A DNA stretch of 64,000 bases from contig QAOA01005271.1 in NCBI GenBank assembly GCA_003255065.1, positions 1,420,869 to 1,484,868 of the forward strand. The letters are read 5' to 3'. Below the pieces are notes generated by a model. The model saw only the letters and a list, made by a program, of their open reading frames with translations. It made no database searches and was not told the origin of the DNA. Both the position numbers and the translations under genes were made by a program. Positions within the stretch are counted from its first letter, which is position 1. Each line of letters starts with the position of its first letter. Shown in pieces: positions 60,680 through 64,000 of this stretch. Source of the stretch: Cercis canadensis. Taxonomy: Eukaryota; Streptophyta; Magnoliopsida; Fabales; Fabaceae.

Positions 60680-62706
60680 TTCTCATGTGGGAGATGTGTC
60701 AGCTGGTCACCATCTGGGACTTTTTTGGCTGAAATTAGACAGGAGGAGGTTCTGGTTAGGGATGTATCCTCTTCTTTTAGTGCAGCTCTTCACTCTAATC
60801 ACACTGAGGTATTTCTATTCTCTCTACTATTGTCCTCTTCCACTCTTGTCTCAAATGTTTGAAGCTAAACTTTTTCTATTATTTTCTGTTTTTATTTAAT
60901 ATTCTTTTGGGAATGTGCTGCAGGGTAGAATGGCTGATTTCTCTCCTGGGGAGAACTATTTAGTTATAACCTGCGAAAAAAAGGATGAACAATATGTGAG
61001 ATTGTGTAATTTGCAAACACTGGCTTCTCTGCTTTTTTGTGCTGTATCTTTAGTTTGTTTCTTTGGCTTATCCGTAAATCTCCTAAAGTAGCCTTTTTCC
61101 AATATTTGTCACTTACAGGCAGCACTGCTAAAAGTTATTGACATAAAAACTAGTCTGGTAAAGAAAATTTTTGAGGGAGTAGCACAGATTGGTATGGGCA
61201 TAGTCACTCCCACGGTGAATTGGGCATTAATCAGGTAAATTTCTTCTTTTCTCTTAATCTATGCAGAACTATGTGCTTTTCAATTGTATTGTTGCTTTCG
61301 ACTAACCTCTTTTCTGTTATCAGATGGTGTAGTGGAGATGATGATAAATATTTTGCCAGAATTGGAAAAAGACAATGTACTTTCTGTCTATGAAACCGAA
61401 ACTTTTTCTCCTATTGGCAAAGAGTCCATTTTTGAAAATATTAGGAACTTTAGTTGGTCTCCTACTGATATGATAATAGCAGTTTTTAAAGTTCCACCTG
61501 GCAGCTGCAATCAATCTGGATGGATGAGTATGGTTTTTCTATTTTTGAGGAATCCTTTCTAAATATGAGACATTTTACCTTTTTTTTTTTTGACACTTAT
61601 TCCCCTACCAAGTGATATATTTGATTGCAAATTATTCTTCCATTCTATAGGTCAAACTGTTAGAAATCCCTAGTAAAAAGGTGTTGGCGGAGAAAGAGCT
61701 TTTTGGATCTCAAAATTGTAAAATGTACTGGCAAAATAATGGGGATTACCTTGTACTTCTTCTTGACCAGAGCTTGGACAGACGTCCTAGTGCTTACATC
61801 AACCTTGCAATTTTTAAAACCAGAGATGTTCCAATTGAGTTCCTTGAATTTGAGAGGGAATCCATGATTATTGCATTTGCTTGGGAGCCAAAAGGTCATA
61901 GGTTTGCTCTTATCCAAGGTCAACAAAATCCAATGATAAATTTTTTCTCCATACAAGGTAGTCCCTGGAGAAGTTCAATGTCAAAGCTAGCCTCACTAGA
62001 AGGCGTTGCAGCAAATTCTCTTTTCTGGTCACCTGCGCGTCATGTTATTTTAATTGTAGGATTGAAATCATTTAGTGGACAGTTAATATTCTATGACATT
62101 GATCAGCTTCAGGTCCTGGCTACTAGGAAGTGCATGGCAATGGATATTCTATGGGATCCCACTGGAAGGTATTTATGATAATATTTAAATGCCTCTTTGT
62201 ATATGCCACTTTGTGGTGATGAAATGAGCTTTATTTCTAAGGCATTAGTGTCATCTTTCATGGATTGAAGTTTGGGAAATGAGACGACAAATTGGCAGGA
62301 TTTTTCTTTTTTACTTTTGATTTTCTTGTCCATTTAATCTCAGAGTGGTGATGCTTGAATCAAATTAAAGAAGTTGAACTCCTTTCCACAGGTTTGTTGC
62401 TACTAGAGGTCCTTCATTTTCAAGAAAAGATAGAGGGCTGAAGATTTGGTCCTTCCACGGGGATCTGCTTTATCATATCCGAGGAGCAAATTTATCAGAG
62501 GTAATAAAATGAAAATATTAGTGTCTAACTTTCATGTATGTAGATCTTATCTAATTAACCGGTTAACTTAATTATTCATTTTCATGTCTATTTAGTTCTC
62601 CTGGTGTCCAAGACTATCTTCGGCTAGCCAGCAGGATCAGAAGATGCTTTCTTCAAGGAAAAAAGAGAAAGATTCAGATTCTGAAGAAGACTGGATAGTC
62701 TTGTGA
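60680..62706 (+). pseudogene. Truncated, frameshifted eIF3 subunit b-like gene copy
   Basis: eIF3b is the beta-propeller scaffold subunit of initiation factor eIF3. Exon-like blocks with good splice sites: 60680-60808, 60924-60995, 61119-61234, 61324-61532, 61651-62168, 62392-62500, 62596-62706. Matches in order: VSWSPSGTFLA, MADFSPGENYLV, DDKYFARIGK, LSVYETETFSPI, NFSWSPTD, CKMYWQNNGDYL, IIAFAWEPKGHRFALI, SLFWSPARHVILIVGLKSF, DILWDPTGR and GLKIWSFHGDLLYHI. The N-terminal RRM region is absent. Exon 61324-61532 changes frame at GGAAAAAGACAATG (about 61360-61372), so the two halves cannot be read together. The protein also stops at 62704, well before the usual acidic, charged C-terminus. Introns are kept, so this is a DNA-level duplicate, not a processed copy. 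It is most likely a pseudogene, unless the A-run shift is a sequencing error. Confidence 0.85.
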
Positions 62707-64000
62707 TATAAATTTGGCCCTAACTGACCAATATTCTGAACTCTATTTAAATTTTGATGGGGCTTCAAAAAAACTTAATCCATGAGCTGATGCATTGCAA
62801 TCTGCTGGGAGGCTCATTGTGGGCTCGAGAGGTTGTAGTACAGTTATATTTATTGCATAATATCTAGGGAAGAGAAGATAGACGGTGGGGGGCAGCAAGT
62901 GAACAACTCCAGGCTATTCTTATTCAAAGCTATACTTCATCCGAGCAACCACCCTTTGCAAGCTTCTGTAGGAGGAAGTATGATTTTTTTGCCAGGAGAT
63001 AAATATCGACCTGGTAAGTTTGAAACTTTGAATGGTTCTATTCTCTTGATATTAGAGGAGACTATTTGTACAAAAGATCTCATTCAATATCAATCTTGAG
63101 CTTTGTTTCCAAAGATTAAACTTGAAAGATATGACTCTCTTTTTTAATTTTTTGTGCTAAGAAGGAATCTCNCACCCTTTGCCAGGAGACAAATATCGAC
63201 CTGGTAAGTTTGAAACTTTGAATGGTTCTATTCTCTTGATATTAGAGGAGACTATTTGTACAAAAGATCTCATTCAATATCAATCTTGAGCTTTGTTTCC
63301 AAAGATTAAACTTGAAAGATATGACTCTCTTTTTTAATTTTTTGTGCTAAGAAGGAATCTCTTGCAAGAGCGCAAGTTTTGGGTCTGTTTATTACTACAA
63401 ATCGAGCAAATTTTTTTAAGTTGAAATTACTTTCCATGTTACATTTCTTAAGCACACGCCTTTGCAAGAGAAACAAATTTAACGGGGTTAAGCATAGGCT
63501 AGTGAAACAACAGCTTGAAGGCGTCATGTTAGTAAGGACATTGTGTGTAACTGATAAACAAAGTTCGAATAGTATGAAGCCTATTAACATAGAACATGCT
63601 ACATATGACTTTCTTTGCGGGCAATAACTCCCATCTTACAGATTATCAATAAACATAAGCTTGATCCAAATAACTAGCGTTACTCACGAGGTTCATTGAT
63701 ACAGAAGAGGAAAATGTTAAATAGGCAAATCATGCTACTTGAGAACAACCAAAAGTGGGGAAGGAATTAAAGTAGTGCACCGTACACAGAATAATCCAAT
63801 TTAAAAGAAAATCATTTCAGAGTGAAGAGAAATCATGTCCTACAAGTGTATTGAGAAAGTAAGAGATACAACCATTTATGCTTGATAGAAATTTCATGGT
63901 GTAGGACATCCCAAGAACCCTAAATATTTCAAAAGGCAAAAAAACTAAAGCTCTACAAACACTTGACATCGTGGAATATGCAAGTCTTGCCCAAAACATG
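62707..64000. other. Right-end intergenic region
   Basis: No gene was recognised. It contains the N-centred duplication at 62950-63361. A minus-strand open frame at 63817-63999 (60 codons, reaching the window edge, hydrophobic, with LVFLPFEIFRVLGM) could be the end of a gene lying mostly outside, but I cannot identify it. Confidence 0.5.
62950..63361. repeat. N-centred direct duplication (about 190-bp unit)
   Basis: The sequence before the N at 63172 (62950-63171) repeats after it (63173-63361) almost base for base. The second copy lacks 33 bp (62958-62990), with TTT at both break points. As at 60055, this is probably the same locus assembled from two alleles. Confidence 0.85.

Noticed and set aside
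60680-62706. eIF2A family identity
   Set aside because: Both are WD-type initiation factors, but DDKYFARIGK, VYETETF, CKMYWQNNGDYL and AFAWEPKGHRFA are eIF3b blocks.
1-64000. CRISPR arrays, operons or bacterial-type systems
   Set aside because: There is no spaced direct-repeat array and no polycistronic gene packing. The window is ordinary plant nuclear DNA.

Overview
The window is nuclear DNA of a flowering plant, most likely a woody rosid-type dicot. The genes have short exons, AT-rich GT-AG introns and plant-only products (lycopene epsilon-cyclase, a plant NBS-LRR, MIR156, DUF3511), and Copia, LINE and MITE-like elements lie between them. I cannot name the species. Nine isolated N positions, several with the same sequence on both sides, point to a draft assembly of a heterozygous genome in which some overlapping contigs or alleles were joined end to end.

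Layout. (1) 1-2154: a MIR156 hairpin on the minus strand (exact mature miR156 at 154-173), then no gene. (2) 2155-9879: a CC-NBS-LRR (RPS5-like) gene on the minus strand, split by a 5.0-kb Ty1/copia element (2688-7713) with 161-bp LTRs and a 5-bp target duplication. With the element and one target copy set aside, the frame is open for 897 codons. (3) 10188-10734: a 547-bp near-palindromic element with a 9-bp target duplication. (4) 11848-12831: a broken F-box gene. (5) 14198-19975: lycopene epsilon-cyclase (11 exons, 531 aa, minus). (6) 22893-23984: an intact F-box gene, relative of the broken one. (7) 25403-26704: N-myristoyltransferase (intronless CDS, minus). (8) 27406-28225: a second copy of the palindromic element, partly duplicated around an N. 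(9) 29687-36254: THO complex subunit 6 / DWA1 (13 exons, 370 aa, plus). (10) 39097-41195: eIF4A (413 aa, plus). (11) 42979-51015: DGAT1 (16 exons, 542 aa, plus). (12) 53098-55471: a decayed LINE with another retroelement fragment inside it. (13) 55804-56169: a DUF3511 gene. (14) 60680-62706: a truncated, frameshifted eIF3b-like gene copy.

The genes do not form one pathway. They are housekeeping or metabolic genes: carotenoid epsilon-ring formation in plastids, protein N-myristoylation, mRNA export, translation initiation, and triacylglycerol synthesis in the ER. The order looks like conserved plant microsynteny. As I recall the Arabidopsis map, NMT1 and LUT2 (LCYE) are neighbours on chromosome 5, and THO6/DWA1, DGAT1 and a DUF3511 gene are close neighbours on chromosome 2. 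Here both blocks lie within about 42 kb.

I found no undescribed gene system. The points most worth a second look are the MIR156 locus at the left edge, the resistance gene split by a defective Copia copy, the N-flanked false duplications, a GC-AG intron in LCYE, and the decayed eIF3b-like copy.
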